The notes under the pieces are model-generated. The model did not search any database, was not told the origin of the DNA, and worked only from the letters and a program-made list of their open reading frames with translations. A program made the position numbers and the translations under genes. 64,000 nucleotides of DNA from Ornithodoros turicata (lineage: Eukaryota > Arthropoda > Arachnida > Ixodida > Argasidae): assembly GCF_037126465.1 (NCBI RefSeq), contig NC_088201.1, forward strand, positions 8,747,001 to 8,811,000, read 5' to 3'. Shown piece by piece: positions 10,351 through 18,741 of the stretch. Positions within the stretch are counted from its first letter, which is position 1, and each line of letters opens with the position of its first letter.

Positions 10351-10940
10351 GGGAGCTGTCCTATAGGAAGAAAAGAAAGCTTGTCAACATCAGTGTTCGA
10401 CTGCGAAACGTATACGTGGAAACCGGTGCGGATTCGAGACTTGGGTAAACGACTTAAGTGAACATATTTGGTTTTACCAAGTTCGAGGTGACCATTCATT
10501 AACTGAAAGAAGAGCTTTAGCTCTGGACACGAAGCAATGGTGTCGCAACTTGAGCATATAGCGAGAAAAGAGACGTTTTTGGGCTGCAAGTATTACAGAC
10601 AAACCGGACAGCGTTCCTCTGAATACTCCTCTAGGTTGTCTACATTTGCAACAGTGCAAGGTTCTCGGTTTGAGTTTGAGCTTGATTTGGAATTTTTTGG
10701 CGCAAAGATATCTGGGATCATGCTGCGCCACACTAATTATGTTGGTTAGTTCTCTAGGGTTAGCTGGATTGATTCATTGTCCATAACGTTGTATCACTGG
10801 GTGTGTGTCCACCTCAGGTAATGCTATGTAGTGATCAACGTACGGTCAATTTTCAAGCCATTGTCAGTGGTTATTTTGTCATAGGTAATGTATGCCATGT
10901 TACTGAGGTGTGGAACTTGGGGCACCTCCAGGCGAGGGAG
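10351..10940. other. Unassigned; possibly decayed LINE
   Basis: Short frames are present on both strands but none carries a motif I can name. The minus strand may continue the LINE at 9722-10350 upstream, yet the RNase H boxes are not readable. I see no repeat or RNA gene. Confidence 0.35.
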
Positions 10941-11174
10941 TCACCAAATATTCCTACGTTTCACATTTTGGAACTTCAGAAGTACACCTGGCGAGTGAAT
11001 CGCCGGGTCCTCTACCCAAAGGGGGATTCCGGGCGCACTCCCGGCGCAATGGTCTCCGATGATGTTAGCATATTCAACAAGTGGACGCAAAAGGGTGAAA
11101 TAAGCAGATAATTTGGTTTCTAGTGCACAATGTAGTGTAAACTCGTGCACCATTTGCAGTGGTGTGCTGTTAAT

Positions 11175-11211
<37 letters not shown>

Positions 11212-11420
11212 ACGGACCTTCCTGCAAGTAAATGCCATGTGGGCACACTTTCAAATATTGAACTGCATCTTCCACTCACTAGCCCATTGACACTGCAGTG
11301 CCAAACGCTGACTGATCGGAGGTGTTAGTTATGCCATAAAATAAAACGCAGTCATCTGCGTACGGGATACTATGGGAGGCGAGATGTCATTAATGAAAAT
11401 CACGAAGAGTACCTGAAATT
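10941..11420 (-). pseudogene. LINE reverse transcriptase fragment (palm and thumb)
   Basis: The minus strand shows VIFINDISPPIVS (11370-11410) followed at once by TACGCAGATGACTGCGTTTT (11343-11362), which reads YADDCVLF in a neighbouring frame. This is the catalytic Y/FADD of the RT palm in its usual place 10-15 residues after FINDI/L. About 200 bp further come KLSAYFTLLRPLVEYANIIG and related text (11000-11090), the thumb block TLVRPLLEYA-x-WD of CR1/Jockey-like RTs. A (TA)n microsatellite lies between the two blocks, and frames are broken. Confidence 0.75.
11177..11209. repeat. (TA)n microsatellite
   Basis: About 16 TA units, lying between the palm and thumb remnants of the minus-strand LINE. 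It creates the Tyr-Ile runs seen in frames crossing it. Confidence 0.9.
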
Positions 11421-11828
11421 GAGCCTCGAGGTATCCCGGGCCATTATGGCTTTTAATCGCACCAGAGCCACGCAGTATCTTGCATACAGTAGTTAGTTCA
11501 CAGTTTACAAGCAGAATGCAATAGCCGAAGAACAGTGGAGAAGTAACTTTTAGCTGTGCCCGGTGGGGCTTTATGCGGGGCCCTTTTGTTTTGAAGTGCA
11601 GTGCCTTACCAAAGACCTGTAAAGGTGTCTGAACGTATACTACGTGTGACGTCACAGGAGGAACTCAAATGTGGGGCTGTTTTTGTTTGGTTTTTTCTCG
11701 TCTTAAGTTTCCCCATTCCTTTCATAGATGCACGTACAGATCACGGGCACCTTTAAGATATTTGTCATCCTTACAACGCAAAGCTTCGCATCGTCAACAG
11801 GTGGGAAGAGAAAAGGACGAACGAACCG

Positions 11829-11952
11829 AACAAGAGAGAACTGGTGCTCTGAGGCTGGAACAACATAGAAAGGACAAATACATACAAGCCTATGTATGTA
11901 TTTGTCCTTTCTATGTTGTTCCAGCCTCAGAGCATCAGTTCTCTCATGTTCA
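11829..11952. repeat. Long perfect-type hairpin in Penelope-like leader
   Basis: Two arms of about 55-58 bp, 11829-11886 and 11893-11952, are complementary apart from a few substitutions and are separated by only about 6 bases. The arm contains GGCTGGAACAACATAGAAAG, GACAAATACATACA. The same arm sequence occurs singly at 63880-63935 on the minus strand. It lies 140 bp upstream of the tRNA-like leader and the Penelope-like coding region, so it is probably an inverted duplication of the element's terminal segment. Confidence 0.85.
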
Positions 11953-12091
11953 ACAGTTGCCGCTTGCGTCGATCCCGTCGTATGATTGTGTGTGTGAGTG
12001 AGAAAAATGTAAGAGTGAAAGGGAGATGAGTGAGAGAGTGGTTGGTTTGTCCCTTCAGATGACTCACCCTTGGAAGTCGCTGGGGAGGTGT

Positions 12092-12163
12092 GTTAGCTTA
12101 GCTCAATTGGTAGAGCCACGGACCGGCAATCCAGAAGATGTGGGTTCGAGTCCTACAGCTGGC
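12092..12163 (+). tRNA. tRNA-like cloverleaf (tRNA-Ala(GGC)-like), probably element-borne
   Basis: A 72-nt sequence folds as a full cloverleaf. The acceptor stem is GTTAGCT/AGCTGGC (all paired, with two G-T), D-stem GCTC/GAGC and T-stem GTGGG/CCTAC. The A-box TAGCTCAATTGG and B-box GGTTCGAGTCC match the polymerase III consensus, and CTTTTC follows within a few bases. The anticodon loop CCGGCAA would present GGC (Ala), but position 33 is C instead of T and the anticodon stem has two mismatches, so it is unlikely to be a working tRNA. It sits between the hairpin and the Penelope-like ORF, and part of it (CTACAGCTGGCTAACC) recurs beside the same leader sequence at 63.8 kb. I therefore read it as a leader of the element or a tRNA-derived SINE. 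Confidence 0.6.
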
Positions 12164-12181
12164 TAACCTTTTCAGTGCTAA

Positions 12182-13747
12182 CCTCTTCGGCGCAAATTTG
12201 TACCCCCTGGTGTTCTCCTGGGCTCGCAGCTGTTACTTCCGCGGCATCTCAAGTTAAAGCTCCTGTGCTGCTACAAGTCTACTCTGGTTGGACAGGTTCG
12301 TAACCTCAGGACCCTGTCATCCAAGATTTGGACACTACTCTACGGCGACAGGTATGCCTCAGAGACATACTTCTTAAAGTGGTCGCAGCTTCAAAGCACG
12401 GAGTTTGCTAGGCAGTGGTGCTCGAAGAAAAAAACTTTTGTGGTTGCGGCTCCTCCCACGTGCAAAGCTGGCAGTGCTTCTTCTGAACTGGTCAACCCTT
12501 TTGATGTAAGCATTTCTCAGAATTCACTTGAGGTTCTGTCCCAGCCCCCGAAATGCTCCCTGCCTGTGAAACCTACAAAGTTTGATGTTGCAGCGCTCAT
12601 AAGTCATGTTTCCACCAAAATTACTGATAGCACTGACAAATTGGTGTTTACTGAACGCTGTCTCTCCCGCATTCCCGCTTCCGCTTATACTAACGGCCCA
12701 TCACCTCATTTGAAGCAGATCAGGAATGTTAAGGATGAACTTTTTTCCATTGACGCCATGTTGCTTCAATGTGATAAGCCTGGTAAATTTGCTGTTTTGC
12801 CCAGTGCAATATACTTGAACAAGGTCAATTCTGCTATTGGTGATCTTTTCACTCCGTTTCGTGGTTCGTTACAAAAGTACAAGTCTTCTATTGTAAGCAT
12901 TTTCGCCAAGGCGAACCACCAAATGTCCAAACTTGTTGTAAACTGCAAGTGCTCTGAGCTATCGGTCAAGTTCCTTTTAAAAGACCACAAAACGCAGATG
13001 CCTCTTCGTGTCATTGTGAGTGAAATTGGTACCTGGCAGAAACTCGTTGCAAAATTTCTCCAACGCGGACTAAAAGTTCTACAGCTTCCTGGTTCTCTCT
13101 CGCTACGGAATTCTGAGGAACTGATCGAGAGCTTAGAGCCCTTCCACGGTGCTCTGGTAACTATGTTTTCCCTTGATATAAAAGATTTGTATTACTCGCT
13201 GAACGTAAAGGTTCTACTCAGGTCAGTCAAACATTTTATTGAAGATCAGTTGGTTGTTTTTCAGTCTGAAGTTGGTCTTTCCTGTGATGATTTTCTCAGT
13301 ATTCTAGAGTGTTATTTGAAATCTACGGTTATCTCTGTTGACAATTGTTTGTTAGTTCAGAAAAATGGTGTATGCATTGGATCCGCGGTCGCTCCTGTCT
13401 TATCAGAAATTTATCTAAATACCTTGGACATTGAGCTGGGCAAGCTTACGAGTTATGGGAGTCAAAAGCGTGTTTTGATTCGTCGGTTTGTTGATGATAT
13501 CATTGTTATCTCTGATGCTGGTTCTATATGTGTGGATTCTACCTTACAGTTTGTTAGTACAGTAGCACCCGAGTTAAAGTTTTGTGTAGAGCAACCCTCT
13601 CATGGGATGCTGAGGTTCCTGGACCTCACATTTCATTGTAACCCGGCTTTTGTTGGTCATATGGAAAAGAAAACTGCAAGCCGGTCCTGCCCTACTCAAG
13701 CGCACATTCTAAACTTGTTAAGTTCGGTGTTTGTACATCCGTCTTGA
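12182..13747 (+). CDS. Penelope-like element, reverse transcriptase region
   Basis: The frame is open from 12182 with no ATG; the first GTG is at 12440. It ends at 13747. N-terminal text such as NLRTLSSKIWTLLYGDRYAS and RQWCSKKKTF precedes the RT. Palm-type blocks follow: VKFLLKDHKTQMPLRVIVSE, VTMFSLDIKDLYYSLNV, NGVCIGSAVAPVLSEIYLN and RRFVDDIIVI, whose VDD provides the catalytic aspartates, then LRFLDLTFHC. The IKDLYxS, GxxxGS-x-APxLSEIYL and FVDDI set is typical of Penelope-like RTs, which are related to telomerase RT and lack the LINE endonuclease. A frame change around the A-rich stretch at 13662-13676 throws this frame out of register just before the C-terminal part, which continues in the frame of 13744-14412. 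Without that indel RT and endonuclease would be one protein, as is usual for the family. Confidence 0.9.
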   Translation, partial: PLRRKFVPPGVLLGSQLLLPRHLKLKLLCCYKSTLVGQVRNLRTLSSKIWTLLYGDRYASETYFLKWSQLQSTEFARQWCSKKKTFVVAAPPTCKAGSASSELVNPFDVSISQNSLEVLSQPPKCSLPVKPTKFDVAALISHVSTKITDSTDKLVFTERCLSRIPASAYTNGPSPHLKQIRNVKDELFSIDAMLLQCDKPGKFAVLPSAIYLNKVNSAIGDLFTPFRGSLQKYKSSIVSIFAKANHQMSKLVVNCKCSELSVKFLLKDHKTQMPLRVIVSEIGTWQKLVAKFLQRGLKVLQLPGSLSLRNSEELIESLEPFHGALVTMFSLDIKDLYYSLNVKVLLRSVKHFIEDQLVVFQSEVGLSCDDFLSILECYLKSTVISVDNCLLVQKNGVCIGSAVAPVLSEIYLNTLDIELGKLTSYGSQKRVLIRRFVDDIIVISDAGSICVDSTLQFVSTVAPELKFCVEQPSHGMLRFLDLTFHCNPAFVGHMEKKTASRSCPTQAHILNLLSSVFVHPS

Positions 13748-14412
13748 ATGCTCCAACGAAGAAAAGCTGTTTTCATTTTGTTTGGAGTAGTTTGCGGAAG
13801 CAATGTGAAAGACTCACGCAGGCCGGGTATGACAACCAATTGATTGCGAAGAGGGCCATGAAATTGCTTGAAAGTTCACAGTGTAGACCATGGAATGATG
13901 GAAACTCTCGTAATGTAGTTGTAATTCCCTATTTTCATGCAGTTGCTCACAACATTCTTGCTGTCGCTAAATACTATAATATCAAAGTTGTTTTTTCCAA
14001 TGCCTTTAAATTAAGTCGTTTGACTCCCTTCAGCTCTAAATCTGAATCTTGTGGCGTGAGGCACAGGAAGCCTTTTGTTCCTTGCAAGCAGAACGTTGTG
14101 TATTCTATTCCCCTTGAGTGCAGCTTTGTGTACGTTGGCCAGACGCGCCGGTGCCTCAATGACCGGATTAGGGAACATGCAGCAAATGTTGAAAGAATGG
14201 CCGGGTCTTCGGAACTGGTAGATCATTTACGGGATTGTAAAGGTTGCCAGCCTTGCTTCAAGGACACTACAGTGCTTGCGTGGGAACCCTACGCACACCG
14301 AAGGTTGTTTCGGGAATCCTTGGAGATTGCCACCAGGGGAAACGTAGTTAGCAATGCGTCTTTTATCCCTCTCGCACCCCTTCGAAGATTTTTAGCTTTT
14401 AAGTTGAGATGA
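13660..14412 (+). CDS. Penelope-like element, GIY-YIG endonuclease region
   Basis: In a frame shifted relative to the RT, this segment runs from the linker VLPYSSAHSKLVKFGVC to the stop at 14410-14412 (first ATG 13748; the nominal open frame from 13744). After a connecting region (LTQAGYDNQLIAKRAMKLL) it shows the GIY-YIG nuclease core: NVVYSIPLECSFVYVGQTRR, where YSI and VYVGQT occupy the two GIY/YIG strands, then LNDRIREHAANV with the catalytic Arg and His. A downstream segment has HLRDCKGCQPCF, the conserved Cys-rich H-x3-CxxC region of the Penelope endonuclease, and FRESLEI with the conserved Glu. All expected catalytic positions appear present. The nuclease nicks target DNA for insertion. 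The region is intact after the upstream frameshift. Confidence 0.88.
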   Translation, partial: YGKENCKPVLPYSSAHSKLVKFGVCTSVLNAPTKKSCFHFVWSSLRKQCERLTQAGYDNQLIAKRAMKLLESSQCRPWNDGNSRNVVVIPYFHAVAHNILAVAKYYNIKVVFSNAFKLSRLTPFSSKSESCGVRHRKPFVPCKQNVVYSIPLECSFVYVGQTRRCLNDRIREHAANVERMAGSSELVDHLRDCKGCQPCFKDTTVLAWEPYAHRRLFRESLEIATRGNVVSNASFIPLAPLRRFLAFKLR

Positions 14413-14580
14413 ACTAATAAATTTATTGCTGTGTCTGAGAACCTACGTGTGTCGTCTTCTGTGTCCGTGTCTCTCGGTCTTCTTCATGGATCTATACCAG
14501 CTAGCCTGCACCCTTTCCCTTGTTTCTTTTCAGTGACTTCCATCTTTCATCGAACCGAACAAGTTTGTGACACGGCAAGG
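14413..14580 (+). repeat. Penelope-like element 3' region and terminal repeat
   Basis: AATAAA lies within ACTAATAAATTTATTG (about 14412-14430) just after the stop. The 3' part at 14520-14567 contains TTTTCAGTGACTTCCATCTT, then CATCGAACCGAACAAG. Parts of the same string are found at 11821-11834 (CGAACCGAACAAG, upstream of the hairpin) and at 12170 and 63.8 kb (CTTTTCAGTG, CTTTCATCTTTCA). The shared order fits the direct 'pseudo-LTR' repeats that flank Penelope-like copies; the exact boundaries cannot be fixed by eye. Confidence 0.6.
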
Positions 14581-15772
14581 TGTGCCCTTCTCCGGGTCAG
14601 CACGAGTCCGGATATGCAATAGCATGAGTATAGAGTATATAGTCTTGCTATATAAACGTCTCCAAAATTGTCCCACGAATCACATTTTTTACGTCACGCA
14701 CAACGATTGTGATCCAGCCAGTACGACTATTTTGCATTGTTTGAGAAAGCCTGTCATGGCGAGCAGTGTTCATGTAGCTTCTAGTGCCGATACTAAGCTA
14801 GCATCGTGTAAAACGTCCCGTCCAATACACATTTTGCCACGCTGATCTCTTTTAAGAAGGCGGACGGTGAGGTCAGGAACCATCCATGACACGAGGTTGC
14901 AATAGGTTCGCCCTCGGCATATCTCAGGAAGGCGCAGTCGAGCAAACGAGAGGTAATTCCAGTCTTCGGTGCGAAGACGTATCCAGGATACATTGGAGAT
15001 TAGGACGGTCATAAAACGATTGGATCGCCCGCTACCGACTACGATGAAAATAAGTGCGCCACGTGTGCACGAAGTAATTAATCTTTCTTTTAATATAACG
15101 AATAGCACCTCGACCATAGAATAAAACTTGGACTGCCGTAAAAAAGTTGATAACACAGCCGTCAAGTCGTAAAGTATCGTGTACTAAGGCGAAGGTAAAC
15201 TGTACGAAAGGCATAAAATGGTATTCAACACTGACAAAGCTATTCCGTACGTGTCCAATGTCGTCACAGTATCGCGTAAACCGTCGTTCGGTCGTAAATA
15301 AGTATTTTGTAGTTACATTTCGCAACAGCAGTGAGCCAGTGAGCGGAAGAGTCGTTGCAGAGAAAACTTGTTTTACAATAATTCTAATGGTGCACGAAAT
15401 GGCGACTGTACTTTGTTGCCTTCTTCGTTGGAAAAAGGGCACCATACCAAAGCGCTCCTTTTGAAGGCGGTGCGCAAACTCACTCACATTTACACTATAC
15501 ACTGAATGACCGATAAATTTACTGATTTATTTCCAATACTCTGTGGATCGCTACAGGTGTTGACCGGAATACAGCACAAATTTCAAATTAGGCTCAAAAC
15601 TAGACATCTCTCGCGCACTAAGAACGGTTGCAGGACGACTGTCCCACTCGTGTGCAATTCTCGGATAAAAACAATATTTGAAGACGTCTGCGGGAACTGA
15701 AAAACAAAAAACCGTAGAGAAAGACACTGTGATTATAGAGCTACGAGAGCCCTCCATTAAGCAAGGACTACG
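14581..15772. other. No gene recognised
   Basis: Several overlapping frames of 100-156 codons lie between 14770 and 15502 on both strands. None has recognisable motifs, and their positions on opposite strands are mutually exclusive. I see no terminal repeats or RNA gene. Confidence 0.4.
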
Positions 15773-15815
15773 AGGGGGGATATGTTTAATGCGGATAGAA
15801 AAAAGAAAAAGGACT
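15773..15815 (-). repeat. Solo LINE 3' terminus, design I (short)
   Basis: Minus-strand TTTTCTATCCGCATTAAACA followed by TATCCCCCC: the same A/T-rich end plus C run as the other design-I tails, here with only six C. The upstream part is diverged. Confidence 0.5.
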
Positions 15816-17122
15816 ACGAAGTTTACTGTTAAGTAATTGGTAAGTGTATTTGAGGAGCAGCGACTTTCGACAGGGGATAACTGAGCCCTCCGACTCAAGG
15901 CAGGACGTTCGAGCTGGAACAGCCTCCGTATTACTTTTTGTACAGCAAGATATATTTGCTCATTCGAGGATAGATTCGGCTGAAACTATACACCCCTACA
16001 TGTCTGACAAGTTTCGTGTTATTGAGAATACATCTAGTTTAAGTTAGTTACTTTGGTTTAGAAAAGTTTATTCAATAGCTTTTCGTGATGCATGGTGTCA
16101 AACTTCCTTTTCAAAACCCTTTCAAAATCAATAAATATAAAGTCAACAGGAAAGTCGTCGCCCACTGCATCCGCCAGCTTATGGTGAGACTCTGTAAGCT
16201 GTCGTATAGCCTATAGAAACCTTCCTGGCCATAACAAGAGAATGTTTACGTCGAGTAAGCTCATTTTGAAGTAAAGATATTAAAGTAATATAGGTATGCT
16301 GCCGTATTGCATAGGAGAAAAAAAAAAAAGAAGCTTCCGACGTTGAGGTCTCATCCGCATAACACAATAGAGGCTATGTGTTTTTTGTAGTCTACTTGGA
16401 TGCGAGTGAATACTGTTGCGCACGCTTATAACGCTTGGCTGATGTTGTAAAGTTATGTTTTCCAGAGTTAAATTAAAACTGCCTCGGTTTCTCTTTCGCG
16501 TGGATGGATCTCCTGCCTGTCCAGTAAAACATTTGTTTCAGGAAACAACTGTATGAGACTCCCTAAAAGCTCTGTAACTTCCGGTGGCACTCGCATAAAC
16601 ACCCCCATATTTCCCAAGTAAACACACCGAAATTTGGAACCCTAGTTACAACGCCAGTTTTTGAGCTACAACAACAGTCATTGTGCACAAGTTAGAATTG
16701 GGGTATAAGCTTGTATTACAGTATGCGATCCCGTACTTGAATTGCGGGGTGAAGGCTACATTGAGGCGAAGTCTGTGCAGGAGGGAGGCAAAGTAGGATG
16801 GTAAACGATCTAGAAAAAAAAAATGGATCCACCGAATATATGCGGGACCTGTCAGTAATGTCCCGACTCCATTGCTGCGGACCCAGTGGCTGAGTTATCA
16901 CAGCCAAGAGTGACCTCCTGTCTCCTCTCGACAGCACAACTGGCACGACCGTCCGGGACTCATGGGCAGCAGCTGCCACTTTGTCGGCCCTCTTTGTTCC
17001 CACTTAAACCAGTCACCCGGGAACCACTGCAGGGATCTACGGTGGCCTTCGTCGCTCAAACGCTGAGCTTGGTAGAGGAAGTCGATTACGACTGGGGCGA
17101 GAGGCAAACGAATCCCCATGTT
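15816..17122. other. No gene recognised
   Basis: This is AT-rich to mixed sequence with short frames only. An A-run of 13 at 16317-16330 is the only notable simple repeat. Nothing else could be supported. Confidence 0.4.
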
Positions 17123-17370
17123 GGGGGGGGGGGGGAATTTACTGGCAGAAAAAAGACAAAGAAAGAAAGACAAAGAAAAGACACAAAACACACAAGACAA
17201 AAAAGACAAAGAAAAAAAGAAGGTCAGCCATGCAGCACGCCAGCTTGCTATTCCCTAAAGAAGAGAAAGAAAAAAGAAAAGAAAAAACATAAATAAGAGA
17301 GAAAGAAGAAATAACAAAAAGACAAATAAATAAATAAAAACAAGAGAGAAAAATGAAAAAGAAACCCGGC
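17123..17370 (-). repeat. LINE 3' untranslated region and design-I C-run tail
   Basis: On the minus strand, after the ORF2 stop at 17371: a CT-rich stretch, GGGAATAGCAAGCTGGCGTG, GGCTGACC, a long TTTTGTC/TTTCTT tract, CAGTAAATT and a 13-base C run ending at 17123. These are the same blocks, in the same order, as at 52812-52893 and 60102-60182. Here they are joined directly to a coding LINE end, which identifies the solo tails elsewhere. Confidence 0.85.
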
Positions 17371-18150
17371 TCACAGGGAGCCCAGGAGGCCCGTATCACG
17401 CAGAAAGCGGAGCACCGCTCTGACACTCCACTGGCTAGCTCGCTGCACGGGGCCAAGGAGTGTTGCGAGAGAAACGTCTGTCCGTCCGTCCGTGCACCCT
17501 AGCTCTGAGAGGTGTTGCCAGAGCACGGCCCGATGATGGTGGTGACGCTGACAGTGGAGGAGCTGATGGGAGATATCGTCTTCTACGGCGCAGCAGGGGC
17601 AAGTGGGGGATGGGACACGACCCATTTTGAACAGGAGTGAACGGGTGAGGGCAACGTTCAGCCGAAGACGATGTAGAAGGGACTCCTCCTCGCGGGTACA
17701 GCGGCAGCCGATGACAAACTCCAGTGAGGGGTCGATGGACTGCAGGAATGCATGAGGTCGGATAGCGCCTACAAGAAACTGGCGGGTGCCGTCGCCGCAT
17801 AGACCCCGTATTAGCAGGCGACACGCAGACACCGGGAGCGGCAGTACGGGCACCGGCGTGGCCGCATCAAGCGCGGCGCGTCTCGCAGGCGCGTCAGCAC
17901 AGATGTTTCCGTGTAGCCCTGTATGCCCGGGTACCCACTGAAGGCAGATACGGTGGCCGACCGAGGAGAGATGGGCGTACTCCTGAAGTACCATGGTACG
18001 CAGATCACTCACGACGCTCCGGTGGTATGCTGACAGGAGTGCCAAAGACGCCTTGCTGTCTGTGAGGACGACCCACGCATCAGGCACAGATTCAGCGATA
18101 TGCCGCAGAGCGGCAAGCAGTCCGAGCAGCTCCGCATCCGTGGAGGACAC
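17371..18150 (-). CDS. I-type LINE ORF2: RNase H domain and C-terminal tail
   Basis: This is the longest intact piece of LINE coding sequence in the window (259 codons on the minus strand). The RNase H catalytic set is visible: STDAELLGLLAALRH with the Glu, VVLTDSKASLALL with the second Asp, and ICLQWVPGHTGLHGNICADA with the final His/Asp box; the first Asp (YTDWS) lies in the adjoining frame at 18159-18563. A basic helix LLHRLRLNVALTRSLLFKMG and the tail CPCCAVEDDISHQLLHCQRH form a CxxC...H...C motif. The protein ends AVLRFLRDTGLLGSL*, the hydrophobic LLxFLxxTGLL ending also seen at 22.0, 53.8 and 60.5 kb. It degrades the RNA of the cDNA hybrid during retrotransposition. A frameshift at about 18150-18165 separates it from its N-terminal part. 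Confidence 0.9.
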   Translation of the reverse strand: MSSTDAELLGLLAALRHIAESVPDAWVVLTDSKASLALLSAYHRSVVSDLRTMVLQEYAHLSSVGHRICLQWVPGHTGLHGNICADAPARRAALDAATPVPVLPLPVSACRLLIRGLCGDGTRQFLVGAIRPHAFLQSIDPSLEFVIGCRCTREEESLLHRLRLNVALTRSLLFKMGRVPSPTCPCCAVEDDISHQLLHCQRHHHHRAVLWQHLSELGCTDGRTDVSLATLLGPVQRASQWSVRAVLRFLRDTGLLGSL

Positions 18151-18158
18151 TGTGACTG

Positions 18159-18563
18159 TTAGGGAAGTCGGAGGGCGACGTCACGGTTTTCCAGCGAGAC
18201 GTAGAAGGCCACTGCCGATGACTCATTCGCTACAGACCAATCAGTATAGATGGCGCGGCTCTGCGGATAGGCCGAACTGAGATGCTCGAGCGCGAGCTGG
18301 CGGGCTACTGTCACAGGCACATCGTTCTTCCTCTGGAGGCCGGGGATACTGGCACAGACCTCGGGTCTTGCAAGCGTCCACATCGCCGGGGCGTGCAAGC
18401 TAGGGCAGGGAGAACTGTGCGGGGACGGACCCTTTGAGGCGAACGAGAGCACGACCGAAGTCAGAGGCCGGGCAGCTTTCGTCGACGTGGCGAAGGTAGT
18501 GAAGAGGGTGCCGAGTAAGGTACCGTGCGAGAACGAGAAGGGTTGCGCCGTCCCGCAGGACAA
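18159..18563 (-). pseudogene. I-type LINE ORF2: RT-RNase H connector and first RNase H strand
   Basis: In a different minus-strand frame from its neighbours. From about 18410 downward it reads PEVCASIPGLQRKNDVPVTV, ARQLALEHLSSAYPQSRAIY and TDWSVANESSAVAFYV. The last carries the first catalytic Asp of RNase H in a YTD-x-S context. The N-terminal third of this frame (18410-18563) is the out-of-frame shadow of the upstream piece. It is joined to the 17371-18150 piece by one frameshift and to the 18400-18741 piece by another. Confidence 0.8.
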
Positions 18564-18741
18564 CGATCGGTGGTCCGCGTGCCTCGTCTAGGACAGAGTA
18601 TGTCTCGGTGGTCGAAGGGATTCCCAAGCAGATGCGGAGGCTCCTGGCTTGGCTAAAGAGGAGATCTCCGTGTTGGTTATGCATTGCGGAGCAGCCTATC
18701 AATTCGTTTCGACTACCCAGGCCCGCGGAGTACCACGCCAT
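18400..18741 (-). pseudogene. I-type LINE ORF2: reverse transcriptase thumb end
   Basis: The minus strand encodes GCSAMHNQHGDLLFSQARSL, RICLGIPSTTETYSVLDEAR and VLARYLTRHPLHYLR. The pattern L-x-x-x-Q-x-x-x-L-R-x-x-LG-x-P-x-T-x-x-x-x-x-x-EA is the usual RT thumb to connection segment of I-type LINEs (QARSLRICLGIPSTT...L-EA). No palm precedes it, so the element is 5'-truncated near 18741. It shares the minus-strand orientation of the RNase H part and the C-run tail. Confidence 0.8.

Noticed and set aside
12092..12163. Functional tRNA-Ala gene
   Set aside because: C at position 33, two anticodon-stem mismatches, and part of it recurs with Penelope leader sequence at 63.8 kb, so it is more likely element-borne.
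16886..17296. 136-codon Lys-rich plus-strand frame
   Set aside because: It is the antisense of the T-rich LINE 3' untranslated region.
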